Shown piece by piece: positions 31,915 to 40,161 of a stretch of 64,000 bases of DNA. The stretch comes from Aquisphaera giovannonii (GTDB lineage: Bacteria > Planctomycetota > Planctomycetia > Isosphaerales > Isosphaeraceae). The translations under genes were made by a program, and so were the position numbers. The notes below the pieces were generated by a model, which made no database searches, had not been told where the DNA came from, and saw only the letters and a list, made by a program, of their open reading frames with translations. The stretch's first letter is position 1. Every line of letters begins with the position of its first letter. The DNA lies in NCBI RefSeq assembly GCF_008087625.1, contig NZ_CP042997.1:5704001-5768000 (forward strand), written 5' to 3'.

Positions 31915-33438
31915 ATGCGGAGCTTCACCTGGCTGCCTCTCGGCCCGGTCGCGGACGGATTCCGCCCCTGGCTGGATGCCTATCGCCGGCAGTCGCCGGG
32001 CCGCCGGCGGGCGATCCGCTGGGGCCTCGCGGGGGCGATCCTGGCGGTCGCGGCGGTCGCCGTCGTCGCCACCACGCCCTCCCTGGGCACCCCGGGGACC
32101 TGGTACCTGGGGATGGGCCGGCACTACGCCGCGGACGACCTCAGCAAGGTGGCCCGCGCCTTCGACCGCCAGCGGATCGCGTACCAGGTCGACGATCAGC
32201 GGCGGGTGGCCGTGCCCTGGTCCCAGCGCGAGGCGGCCGAGGCGGCCGCCGCCAAGCTCGAGCTCGGCCCCCGGCTCCCCGGCGAGATCCGGGACGAGGT
32301 CCAGGCCCCGGGCCTCCTCGACTCCCCCTCCGACCGGGAGGCCCGCGAGCATCGCCGGCAGGAGCAGATCCTGGAGTCCCTCCTCGCGAGGGTGCCCGGG
32401 GTGGCGGGGGCCTTCGTCCGGGTCAACCAGCCCCGGCCCCGGCTGGGCCTCCAGCCGGCGGAGCGGCCCTGGGCCTTCGTCAGCCTGGAGACCGAGGGGG
32501 ACCGCCCGCTGCCCTTCCAGTCGGTGCAGCTCATCACCACGGTCGTCAACGGCTTCGACCGGGGCATCGCGCCGGAGTCCATCACCGTGGTGGACCGCCG
32601 CGGCCACAAGTACCTGGACGCCGCCAACCCCTCGCTGGGCGTCCTCTCCCGGAACCTCGCGGAGGAGGAGCGGCTCACCCGCGAGATCGAGGGGGAGCTC
32701 GACTGGATCAGGGGCGTCCGCGTCTCCGTCCAACTCCCCGACGCGCCGGCCGACGAGCCGAGGCCGCCGGCCCCGACCGCGACGGCCGAGGCCGCGAAGG
32801 GCCCGGATGCCGCGGCCCCCGTCATCGCCATCAACCGGCCGCTGGAGATCGCCGAGCCCCCGCCCTCCCCCCCGATCGCGCCCGCCGCCCCCGCCTCGCC
32901 GCCCGCGACGGCCGGCCCTCGACCGGGGCGCGAGCACGGCCGCGTCTGGGTCAAGGTGCCGCGGAGCTATTACTATCAGGTGGGCATGATCCCCGGCCGC
33001 AAGGAGCCCTCCCCGGACGACTTCCAGAAGCTCGTCGCCAAGACGGAGGAGCTCGTCCGCCAGGGCATCGGGGGCGTCGTCCCGCTCGCCGGGCCCTCGG
33101 CCTGGCAGGCGACCGTGAGCGTGATCCCCGACGAGCTCCCCTCGCCGGCCCCGGCCATGCCCGCGTCCGAGACGCGCGGCGTCCCCGCCACCTGGGCCGT
33201 CGCGGCGGGCGTCGCGGGGCTCCTCGCGGCCCTCGCGGCGCTCGCCGCCTGGCTCGTCCGCCTGGGCCTGCGGCCGGCCTCGCGGCGCGAGGCCTCGCCC
33301 CGGGGCGTGCGCTATCACCGGGGCTCGGCCGCCAGCCCCGGGCCGTCCGAGCTCGTCCGCGAGTTCGTCCGGCGCAACCCCGAATCGGCCGTGAGCGTCC
33401 TGGAGCGGTGGACCAGCCAGGGAGGCGAGACCCCATGA
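31915..33438 (+). CDS. fliF: FliF-like MS-ring protein
   Basis: The product is 507 residues. Membrane segments lie at about 35-56 (AIRWGLAGAILAVAAVAVVAT) and 420-447 (TWAVAAGVAGLLAALAALAAW). Between them are ring-building motifs (ADDLSKVARAFDRQRIAYQV, the YscJ/FliF domain; TREIEGELDWIRGVRVSVQL; FDRGIAPESITVVDRRGHKY) and a Pro/Ala-rich stretch. The cytosolic tail ends ELVREFVRRNPESAVSVLER, the usual FliG-binding C-terminus. FliF forms the membrane ring around the export gate. ATG 31915 has GGAGGAGG at 31902-31909. Its stop overlaps the fliG start (ATGA). It is somewhat shorter than classic FliF (about 550). Confidence 0.88.
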   Translation: MRSFTWLPLGPVADGFRPWLDAYRRQSPGRRRAIRWGLAGAILAVAAVAVVATTPSLGTPGTWYLGMGRHYAADDLSKVARAFDRQRIAYQVDDQRRVAVPWSQREAAEAAAAKLELGPRLPGEIRDEVQAPGLLDSPSDREAREHRRQEQILESLLARVPGVAGAFVRVNQPRPRLGLQPAERPWAFVSLETEGDRPLPFQSVQLITTVVNGFDRGIAPESITVVDRRGHKYLDAANPSLGVLSRNLAEEERLTREIEGELDWIRGVRVSVQLPDAPADEPRPPAPTATAEAAKGPDAAAPVIAINRPLEIAEPPPSPPIAPAAPASPPATAGPRPGREHGRVWVKVPRSYYYQVGMIPGRKEPSPDDFQKLVAKTEELVRQGIGGVVPLAGPSAWQATVSVIPDELPSPAPAMPASETRGVPATWAVAAGVAGLLAALAALAAWLVRLGLRPASRREASPRGVRYHRGSAASPGPSELVREFVRRNPESAVSVLERWTSQGGETP

Positions 33439-34016
33439 CGACCCCGACCCCGCGGGCCGCCGCCGATCCGGCCGGCGACGCCTCCGCCCCGCCGCTCGCC
33501 GTCGAGGCGGGGGCCATCCCGCCGCTCCGCAAGGCGGCGATCGTCCTCGTCAGCCTCGAGCAGTCGCTCGCCTCCCAGCTCCTCCAGCACCTCGACCGCG
33601 CCGCGGTGGAGGCGGTCACCTGGGAGATCGCCCGGCTCGAGCGGATCGACCCGGCGGAGCAGGAGGCCGTGCTCGAGGAGTTCCTCGGCCAGGGCCTCCG
33701 TCGCCTCTGCTTCGTCTTCGAGGACCTCCTGCGGATGGACGACCGCGACGTCCGCGGCGCCTACCACGAGGAGGACATCGACGCCTGGGCGCTCGCCCTC
33801 GCCGGCGCGGCCCCGCCGGTCCGCGCCAAGGTCTTCGGCTCGCTCGACCCGGCCTCGGCCGCGTCGCTCCGCGCCCACCTCGAGGGCATGGGCCCGTTCC
33901 GCCTCTCCGACGCCGAGTCCGCCCAGGTCGACCTCGCCGAGCGGTTCCGACGTCTCCACGACCGCGGCGCCGTCCGCCTGCCGGAGCCGAGCGCCCGCGA
34001 CGAGGTCCTCGTCTAG
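33435..34016 (+). CDS. fliG: Reduced FliG: N- and C-domains joined without the middle domain
   Basis: The product is 193 residues against about 330 for ordinary FliG. Residues 30-85 (LRKAAIVLVSLEQSLASQLLQHL...EQEAVLEEFL) match FliG-N, which binds FliF. Then the sequence goes directly to FVFEDLLRMDDRDVRG and the FliG-C helices (LALALAGAAPPVRAKVFGSL...LRAHLEGMGPFRLSDAESAQ). The whole middle domain, which carries the EHPQR FliM-binding site, is absent. Of the charged residues needed for torque in E. coli FliG, only the Arg in GPFRLS is kept; the Lys is Ala, the DD pair is AH and the other Arg is Ser. It overlaps fliF by 4 bp. It probably caps the FliF ring but is unlikely to drive rotation. Confidence 0.85.
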   Translation: MTTPTPRAAADPAGDASAPPLAVEAGAIPPLRKAAIVLVSLEQSLASQLLQHLDRAAVEAVTWEIARLERIDPAEQEAVLEEFLGQGLRRLCFVFEDLLRMDDRDVRGAYHEEDIDAWALALAGAAPPVRAKVFGSLDPASAASLRAHLEGMGPFRLSDAESAQVDLAERFRRLHDRGAVRLPEPSARDEVLV

Positions 34017-34059
34017 CGGGCGGGATCGCCGGCCGACCCCCGGGAGCAGGAGGCTCCTC

Positions 34060-34545
34060 ATGTTCGCGACACCTCGACGCACGATCGCCGCTGCGACCTT
34101 CTCGCTCGCCGCCCTCCTCGCGTCCGCGGCCGGCCCGACGTCCCGGGCCGAGGAAGCCGGCCCGGTCGTCGTGCCGCCCCCCTCGGGGCGCCTGCCGGTC
34201 CTCGGCCTTTCGGGCCCGTCGGCCCCGACGGATCCCGAGGCCGCGCGGCCGTCCGGCGGCGGCTGGTGGCTGGGGACCTCCGGGATCGCGCTGGCCCTCG
34301 CCGCCTGCGGCGCCGCCTCCGTCGCCGCCCGCCGATACCGCCCGCAGGGCTCCTCCGGGATGGTGAACGTCGTCGGCAAGGTGAGCCTCTCGCCCCGGCA
34401 TTCGATCGTCCTCGTCCGCGCCGGGGCCCGCGTCCTCCTCGTCGGCACGGGCCCGCAGGGCGCGCCCTCGCTCCTGGGCGAGCTCGAGGGCGAGGCCCTC
34501 CCCCTCGCCGCGGACGGCACGCCCCGGGCGGGAGGCGAGGCATGA
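34060..34545 (+). CDS. fliO: FliO-like export-gate assembly protein
   Basis: The product is 161 residues. A signal-like N-terminus (FATPRRTIAAATFSLAALLA) and a central membrane helix (about residues 67-90, WWLGTSGIALALAACGAASV) flank a Pro-rich segment. The cytosolic domain has NVVGKVSLSPRHSIVLVRAG, then VLLVGTGPQGAPSLLGELEG, the conserved FliO pattern. FliO is a chaperone for FliP ring assembly. AGGAGG at 34048-34053 supports ATG 34060. It overlaps fliP (ATGA), as in other fliOPQR operons. Confidence 0.8.
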   Translation: MFATPRRTIAAATFSLAALLASAAGPTSRAEEAGPVVVPPPSGRLPVLGLSGPSAPTDPEAARPSGGGWWLGTSGIALALAACGAASVAARRYRPQGSSGMVNVVGKVSLSPRHSIVLVRAGARVLLVGTGPQGAPSLLGELEGEALPLAADGTPRAGGEA

Positions 34546-35486
34546 CCGGACGCGGGCCGACCATCCGCCGCGCCGCCCTCCTCGTGACCCTGGCGGCGCT
34601 GGCATTCCTGGCTGCGGGCGCGAAACCGTGCCCGGCGCAGTTGCTGGCCGATTCCGACGAGCGCCCGTCGATCCCCGGCTTCGAGAGGCCGCGGTTCGAC
34701 GCCGAGGCGCTCAGGGCCGAGGCCGTGACTGTCCACGCGACGCCGCCGGGCCAGGCAGATGCCGCGGCCCCGGGCGAGGAGCCGGCCCCGGCGAAGCCCT
34801 CGCCGCTGCCCGACGCCCGGGACGCCATGCGGACCGCCTCCACGATGGCCCTCTACGGCCTCATGTGGCTGGCGCCGATGGGCGTGCTGATGCTCACGGC
34901 CTTCGTCCGCATCGAGATCGTCCTGGTCCTGCTCCGCCAGGCGATGGGCAGCCCGCAGGTCCCCAGCAACCAGGTGCTCATGGTTCTGGCGCTGCTGCTC
35001 ACGGCGCTCGTGATGCGGCCGGTCGGCGAGCGGGTCTACCAGGACGCGATCGTCCCCTTGCAGGCGGGCAAGGCCGCCCCGGCGGAGGCCTGGGAGGCGG
35101 GCTCAGCGCCCATCAAGGGCTTCATGGTAGACCAGATCGTCCGGACGAAGCACGCGGATTACCTGTGGGCCCTCTATCATCACGCCCGCCCGCCCGGCCC
35201 CGGCCGGGCCGAGCCGAAGTACGGCCACGAGTTCCCGTTCCGGATCGTCGCGCCGGCGTACCTGCTGAGCGAGCTGACCACCGCGCTGGTCATGGGCTTC
35301 TACCTGTACCTGCCGTTCCTGGTCATCGACCTGGCCGTCTCCGCGGTGCTCGCCGCGATGGGGCTCTACATGCTCCCGCCGACGCTCGTGGCCATGCCCG
35401 TGAAGATGATCGTCTTCGTCCTCGCCGACGGCTGGCTGCTCGTCTCGACGATGCTCCTGTCGAGCTTCGCCGGCCCGGGCGGATAG
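34542..35486 (+). CDS. fliP: FliP export-gate protein
   Basis: The product is 314 residues. After a signal peptide (residues 8-32) and a Pro/Ala/Glu-rich insert to about residue 95 come the family blocks: FVRIEIVLVLLRQAMGSPQV, PSNQVLMVLALLLTALVM, HADYLWALYHHARP, YLLSELTTALVMGFYLYLPF, VIDLAVSAVLAAMGLYMLPP and MPVKMIVFVLADGW. Five FliP subunits with FliQ and FliR make the substrate channel. All conserved parts are present, so the gate itself looks functional. The long periplasmic insert makes it larger than E. coli FliP (245). Confidence 0.93.
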   Translation: MTGRGPTIRRAALLVTLAALAFLAAGAKPCPAQLLADSDERPSIPGFERPRFDAEALRAEAVTVHATPPGQADAAAPGEEPAPAKPSPLPDARDAMRTASTMALYGLMWLAPMGVLMLTAFVRIEIVLVLLRQAMGSPQVPSNQVLMVLALLLTALVMRPVGERVYQDAIVPLQAGKAAPAEAWEAGSAPIKGFMVDQIVRTKHADYLWALYHHARPPGPGRAEPKYGHEFPFRIVAPAYLLSELTTALVMGFYLYLPFLVIDLAVSAVLAAMGLYMLPPTLVAMPVKMIVFVLADGWLLVSTMLLSSFAGPGG

Positions 35487-35501
35487 CCGAGGGGGAACAC
35501 C

Positions 35502-35768
35502 GTGGAACTCGATCATGTGATCGACTGGACGCGCGAGGCCCTGCGGATGAGCCTCCTGCTGGGCGGCCCCTTGCTCCTCGCCGCCCTGGCGGTCGGCCTG
35601 GTCGTGAACGTCCTCCAGACGCTCACGCAGCTGCACGAGCCGGTCGTCGGCCTGGTCCCGCGCCTGGCGGCCGTGCTGGTCGTCCTGCTGCTTATCCTGC
35701 CCTGGCTGCTCGGCCGCTGGCTGGGCTTCACGGCGGACCTCATCGGCCGCATCCCGGACCTGCTGTAG
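35502..35768 (+). CDS. fliQ: FliQ export-gate protein
   Basis: The product is 88 residues, the normal FliQ size, with two membrane helices (LRMSLLLGGPLLLAALAVGL and LAAVLVVLLLILPWLLGRWL) joined by the conserved LQTLTQLHEPVVGLVPRL loop. GTG start at 35502 with GAGGGGG upstream, 15 bp after fliP. It surrounds the FliP/FliR core. The next gene, fliR, is separated by a 178-bp inverted-repeat element, which is unusual inside this operon type. Confidence 0.92.
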   Translation: MELDHVIDWTREALRMSLLLGGPLLLAALAVGLVVNVLQTLTQLHEPVVGLVPRLAAVLVVLLLILPWLLGRWLGFTADLIGRIPDLL

Positions 35769-35778
35769 TTGGGACTCA

Positions 35779-35956
35779 CCACAGAGGCACAGAGGACACA
35801 GAGAAGACCGGAAGAGAAGAGAGCTTCTTTTGTAGGGTGCGTCTTGACGCATCGCGACCGCCCCGGCCGACCGGACGAGAGAAGTGCGAAGGGGTAGACC
35901 GCTCCACAAAGTCCTCCTCTCGTCCGGTCTTCTCTGTGTTCTCTGTGCCTCTGTGG
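35779..35956. repeat. Long inverted-repeat element inside the fli operon
   Basis: Arms at 35779-35811 and 35924-35956 are 33 bp each with one mismatch (CCACAGAGGCACAGAGGACA...). The centre has a TAGGGTGCGTCTTGACGCA block. Half-copies of the same element lie between fliR and flhB. The RNA would fold into a stable hairpin within the operon mRNA. Confidence 0.88.
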
Positions 35957-35987
35957 TTCGTACGATCGAAGATGCGAGGAGGATTCG

Positions 35988-36752
35988 CTGGACGCCTTCC
36001 CGCCGGACGCAGCCTGGATTGCCCTGCACGGGCCCGCCTGGATCCTGATCCTGGCGAGGGTCGCCGGCCTCTGCGTCACGGCCCCGCTGACGGCGGTCCC
36101 CGGCGTGGACGTGCGGCTGAAGCTCCTCCTCGCGGCGATGCTCGGCGCGGTGCTGATCCCGGTCCTGGAGCCGACGATCGGCGTGCCGCCGGCCGGGCCG
36201 GCGCTCGCCTGGGCGGCGGTCATGGAGCTGGCGGTCGGGGCCCTGCTGGGCCTCTCCGCGGGGCTGATCGTGGCCGGGGCCCGGCAGGCCGGGGACCTCG
36301 TCGCGGCGCAGGCGGGGCTCTCCGCGGCGACGCTCTTCAACCCGGAGTCGGGCGAGGAGGTCACCGCCCTGGGGCACCTGTACGGCCTCGTTGCGCTGGG
36401 CGTCTTCCTGGCGATGCAGGGGCCGCTCGTCCTGGTCGCCGCGCTCGCGGAGAGCTACCGCGTCGTCCCCGCCGGGGGCTTCCTCCTGGACGCGTCGACC
36501 GCGTCTCAGGTCTTCGCCCAGGTGGGCGGGGCCCTCGCGCTGTCCCTCCGCGCCGCCGCCCCCGTGGCGCTCGCCCTGGCCCTCGCCGGGCTCGCCATGG
36601 GCTGGATCGGCCGCCTCGCCCCCGCGATCCCCGTCCTCGCGATGTCCCTCCCGCTGCGTTCCCTGCTGGGCATCGCCCTGGTCATCCTGGTCCTCGGGGT
36701 GCTCGTCGCCACATTCTCGCAGGCGTGGGCCGCATGGCCGTGGGGAGGATAG
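35988..36752 (+). CDS. fliR: FliR export-gate protein with a probable CTG start
   Basis: The product is 254 residues, the usual FliR length. The next ATG-, GTG- or TTG-type in-frame start is at 36105 and would delete the conserved N-terminus (WIALHGPAWILILARVAGLC, TAPLTAVPGVDVRLK). The frame is open upstream and has GAGGAGG at 35976-35982, placed 5 bp before CTG 35988, giving (M)DAFPPDAAW. Later blocks are AVMELAVGALLGLSAGLIVA, GDLVAAQAGLSAATLFNPES and LMLP-like SLPLRSLLGIALVIL. FliR completes the FliPQR channel. No ATG/GTG/TTG fits, so the rare start codon is inferred and may reduce expression. Confidence 0.82.
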   Translation: MDAFPPDAAWIALHGPAWILILARVAGLCVTAPLTAVPGVDVRLKLLLAAMLGAVLIPVLEPTIGVPPAGPALAWAAVMELAVGALLGLSAGLIVAGARQAGDLVAAQAGLSAATLFNPESGEEVTALGHLYGLVALGVFLAMQGPLVLVAALAESYRVVPAGGFLLDASTASQVFAQVGGALALSLRAAAPVALALALAGLAMGWIGRLAPAIPVLAMSLPLRSLLGIALVILVLGVLVATFSQAWAAWPWGG

Positions 36753-36860
36753 GATGTTCATGATTGACATTAAACAATATTTGGCAATTCTGTTTTCTCT
36801 CTTTCTTTCTCCGGTCATCCTCTCCGGAACTCTCCCGTCCGGAAGGCCGGGGCGGTCGCG

Positions 36861-37027
36861 GTGCGTCAAGACGCACCCTACAAAACAACCCCTCTCCTCT
36901 TCCGGTCTTCTCTGTGTCCTCCGTGCCTCTGTGGTTAGGTGCGTCCGCGCTGCGCTTGACGCACCCTACAGAAGAACCTCCCCCTCTTCTCGGCCTTGTC
37001 TTCTCTGTGTCCTCCGTGCCTCTGTGG
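36861..37027. repeat. Half-copies of the CACAGAGG-type element between fliR and flhB
   Basis: Two direct copies of the arm, CTTCTCTGTGTCCTCCGTGC followed by CTCTGTGG, lie at about 36901-36934 and 36994-37027. They are accompanied by palindromic GTGCGTC/GACGCAC blocks (36861-36876 and about 36939-36964). The sequence matches one arm of the 35779-35956 element. The region also includes an A/T-rich patch (36760-36810) and no gene. Confidence 0.8.
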
Positions 37028-37049
37028 TTAGTCCATTAGGGGTTGCGTG

Positions 37050-38105
37050 ATGTCCGACGAGGATCGCACCCAGCCCGCATCGAAGCGTCGCCTCCAGCTC
37101 GCCCGCGAGCAGGGCCAGGTCGCGCACAGCCCGGAGCTGACGGCCGCGGTCGGGTGGCTCGTCGCCCTGGTCCTGCTGGGCTCCTGGGGCGGGGACCTGA
37201 TCCGCGGCCTGGCGATGCTGACGCGGGCCCCGCTGGAGGCCGTGCCGGTCGCGATCGACGCCGGCCGATTCGTGGCCGACCTCCGCGCCGCGGCCCTGGC
37301 GATCGCGGCGCCCCTCGCGGTCCTCGTGCTGGGCTTCGCGGCGGGCGCCGTCGCGGCCCACCAGGCGCAGGTGCGGGGCCTCTGGGCCCCCTCGCTCCTC
37401 GCCCCGGACGCCTCGCGGCTCTGGTCGGTCGGCCGCGGCGGCGGGCTCGGGGCGGGGCTCGAGCGGATCGCCTGGGCGGCGATCAAGGCGGTCCTCCTCG
37501 TGGTCGTCTCGGCCTGGGCGATCCGGGCGGAGTGGGCCGAGCTGCAACGCCTCGGCCTGCTGGCGCCGGCGGAGCTGGCGTCGGCATCCGGCCGCGTCGT
37601 GGTCTGGCCGCTCGGGGTGCTCGGCGCGGTCATGGTCGCGGTCGGCCTGGCGGACCTGGGCCTCCGCCTCGCCCGGTTCGAGGCGATGCTCCGGACCACG
37701 CCCGACGAGCACCGCGAGGACCAGAAGGCGATGGAGGGCGACCTCTCGCTTCGGGCCAGGCGCCGGCGGCTCGCCCGGGCCTGGCGCGGCGACGCCCCGG
37801 AGCTGCTGGCCGGCGCCACGCTCGTCGTCACCGGCGCCGGCGGCCTGACCGTCGTCATCGGCGGCGGCCCGCCCCCGCGTCGCGTGAACGTCCGCTCCGC
37901 CGCCAAGGGCCCGACCGGCTTCCAGCTCCGCCATTCCAATCGCACCGTCTGGATCCCCGAGATCGAGGCCCCCGCCCTCGCCCTCCGCCTCGGCCCCTAC
38001 GCCGCCAACGCCCCCGGCGCACCCGAGACCCTCCCCGCTGACCTCCTCGCCGCCCTCGCCGCCGCCTGGCCGGCCCCGGCTCCCGGCCCTCGCCGGCCGG
38101 CCTGA
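37050..38105 (+). CDS. flhB: FlhB-like export switch protein lacking the NPTH cleavage site
   Basis: The product is 351 residues. The start KRRLQLAREQGQVAHSPELT is the FlhB signature (SKRRLxxAREQGQVAxSxEL). Four membrane segments follow to about residue 215. The cytosolic linker EHREDQKAMEGDLSLRARRR matches the EhKEE.K..EGDP..K.R.R block. Where every export-competent FlhB has VTNPTHxA, this protein reads LVVTGAGGLTVVIGG. Without Asn-Pro the self-cleavage that switches substrate class cannot occur. The C-terminal tail is poorly conserved and Pro/Ala-rich. Start at ATG 37050 (GTG 37047 also possible) with AGGGG upstream. Confidence 0.85.
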   Translation: MSDEDRTQPASKRRLQLAREQGQVAHSPELTAAVGWLVALVLLGSWGGDLIRGLAMLTRAPLEAVPVAIDAGRFVADLRAAALAIAAPLAVLVLGFAAGAVAAHQAQVRGLWAPSLLAPDASRLWSVGRGGGLGAGLERIAWAAIKAVLLVVVSAWAIRAEWAELQRLGLLAPAELASASGRVVVWPLGVLGAVMVAVGLADLGLRLARFEAMLRTTPDEHREDQKAMEGDLSLRARRRRLARAWRGDAPELLAGATLVVTGAGGLTVVIGGGPPPRRVNVRSAAKGPTGFQLRHSNRTVWIPEIEAPALALRLGPYAANAPGAPETLPADLLAALAAAWPAPAPGPRRPA

Positions 38106-38570
38106 TCGCCCCGCGGTCCGAGCGCGGGATTGGGTTTGATCGTCGCCCGGCAATTTCTTGATATCGGGTGTATCTTCTTTCGGTATGCAGGCTTGTCGCG
38201 AGAAGCGTGGCTTTGACTCGTGCCGATTTTCTCGCGTTTTCGCCTCCGCTGGGGGGCCACCGCAGGGTGGCGGGGGCCTCCCGCCTGCCGCCCGCCACCG
38301 CGTCCTGGCGCGTCCCTGTCGCTGTCTGCCGGATTGCCAAAGATCATCCGGGCCTTCCAAGGGCGGACGGCCCTCCACTCCCCTATGATCCACGCCCGGG
38401 CTTGCGGGTTTCACGCCGATGACGACATTTCGCGCAGGTCGTCCATGGGCTCGTCCCTTATCGCGAGCGAATCGGCCTGGCCTGTCGCCGGTCCCCCTGC
38501 GTCTTCGCGGGCCATGGACGGCGGTCGTGGGGGTTGGATTTTTCCCCCGCGATCGATCCTTCTTGCTCGG
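38106..38570. other. Intergenic gap between convergent flhB and mmsA
   Basis: No gene or known repeat was recognised in 465 bp. The first 130 bp are A/T-richer than the rest. The downstream flagellar gene order (flhA, flhF) is not continued here. Confidence 0.5.
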
Positions 38571-40106
38571 TCAGGACCATCCATCCTTCGGCGCCTCGCA
38601 GCCGAACCAGCGCTCCGTGACCACTTTCTTTCGCGTGTAGAAGGCGACGGCGTCGGCGCCCTGGGTATTGTGATAGCCGTAGATCGAATCCTTCCAGCCG
38701 CCGAACGGGAAGAACCCCATCGGCGCCGGCACGCCGACATTGACGCCGAGCATCCCGGCCTGTATGCGCTCGCGGAAGGTGCGGGTCGCCGCGCCGGATT
38801 GCGTGAAGAGGCAGGCCGTATTGCCGTATCGGCTGCGGTTCGCCAGCGTGATCGCCGCGTCCAGGTCCGGGGCGCGCATCAGGCTCACCACCGGGCCGAA
38901 GAGCTCCTCCCGGCCGATGAACATGTCCGGCGTCACGTCGTCGAAGATCGTCGGCCCCAGGAAGCACCCCCGGGGCCTGTGTGGCGCGGACTGGGAACGG
39001 CCGTCGAGGCGCAGCCGGGCCCCTTCCGCCTCCCCGCGCCCGATCGCGGCCCGGATCCGCCTTTCCTCGACCGGGTTCACCACGGGACAGAGCGTCGCGG
39101 CGTCGTCCAGGCCGTCCCCCAGCCTGAGCTCGCCCGCCGCGCGGAGGAAGGCATCGGCTACGGCATCCTGTCGCGCCCGATCCCCGACCGCCACCAGGAC
39201 GCTCCCGGCGAGGCATCGCTGCCCCGCGGAGCCGAAGCACGATCCGATCAGTTCGGGCAGGATCCGCTCCAGGTCGGCGTCGGGCAGGATGAGCAGATGG
39301 TTCTTCGCCCCGCCGTGCGCCTGGACGCGCTTGCCGTGGGCCGCCGCGAGGCGGTAGACCGACTCCGCCACGGCCGACGTGCCGACGAAGGAGACCGCCT
39401 GCACGTGCGGGTCGGCGATGAGCCGCTCGCTGACGTCCTTGCTCCCCTGGACCACGCCGACGACGCCCGGCGGCAAGCCGGCGTCGGCGAACATCTCCAC
39501 CAGCCCGGTGCCGGTGAGCGGTGCCTTCTCGGCGGGCTTGAGGATGAACGCGTTGCCGCAGGCGACGGCGACCGACATCATCCAGAGCGGGATCAGCGCC
39601 GGGAAATTGAACGGCGGGATGCCGACCACCACGCCCATGGGCTCGCGGAAGGTGAGGCAGTCGACGTCCCGCGAGACGTCGGCCAGGGCCTGGCCCATCA
39701 TCTGGGACGGGATGCCGCACGCGAATTCGACGACGTCGAGCCCGCGACGCAGCGAGCCGCGGGCCTCGCTCAACAACTTGCCGTTCTCGCGGACGATGCC
39801 GCGTGCCACCTCCGAGAAGTTCTCTTCCAGGAACTCCCGGAACCTGAACAGGATGCGGGCCCGCTCCGCCGCCGGGGTGGCTCGCCAGCCGGGGAGGGCC
39901 CGGGCGGCGGCGGCGCAGGCCTCGTCCACCTGATCCGGCGCGGCCTCGCGCACGGACGCCAGCATCTCGGCCGTGTCCGCGGGATTGTGGATGTCGCGGC
40001 TCGCGTCCCCGCGGCCTTCGACCCAGGTCCCGCCGATCAGGTTCCGCGCGGCGGCCGAATGCGGGGATGTCGCGGGCGACCCACCGGGGGAAGCGATGCT
40101 GCTCAT
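38571..40106 (-). CDS. mmsA: CoA-acylating methylmalonate-semialdehyde dehydrogenase
   Basis: The product is 511 residues. FNFPALIPLWMM and PSERDP-type segments give the NAD-binding region, HGGAKNHLLILPDADLE replaces the usual Glu-containing motif of non-CoA enzymes, and the nucleophile lies in FGSAGQRCLAGSV (Cys near residue 297). The GGAKNH and GQRCxA combination is specific to MMSDH-type CoA-dependent enzymes. They convert malonate or methylmalonate semialdehyde to acetyl- or propionyl-CoA in valine, beta-alanine and myo-inositol breakdown. It follows the aldo/keto reductase gene by 55 bp on the same strand, so they may be one operon. Confidence 0.92.
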   Translation of the reverse strand: MSSIASPGGSPATSPHSAAARNLIGGTWVEGRGDASRDIHNPADTAEMLASVREAAPDQVDEACAAAARALPGWRATPAAERARILFRFREFLEENFSEVARGIVRENGKLLSEARGSLRRGLDVVEFACGIPSQMMGQALADVSRDVDCLTFREPMGVVVGIPPFNFPALIPLWMMSVAVACGNAFILKPAEKAPLTGTGLVEMFADAGLPPGVVGVVQGSKDVSERLIADPHVQAVSFVGTSAVAESVYRLAAAHGKRVQAHGGAKNHLLILPDADLERILPELIGSCFGSAGQRCLAGSVLVAVGDRARQDAVADAFLRAAGELRLGDGLDDAATLCPVVNPVEERRIRAAIGRGEAEGARLRLDGRSQSAPHRPRGCFLGPTIFDDVTPDMFIGREELFGPVVSLMRAPDLDAAITLANRSRYGNTACLFTQSGAATRTFRERIQAGMLGVNVGVPAPMGFFPFGGWKDSIYGYHNTQGADAVAFYTRKKVVTERWFGCEAPKDGWS

Positions 40107-40161
40107 GGAGTCCTCCGGGAAGCCGGGGATCGGCCCCGCACCTGGGCGGCGGTCGTCGCGG

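Noticed and set aside
36105-36752. fliR starting at the 36105 codon
   Set aside because: It would remove about 39 residues that match the conserved FliR N-terminus; the CTG at 35988 with GAGGAGG is preferred.
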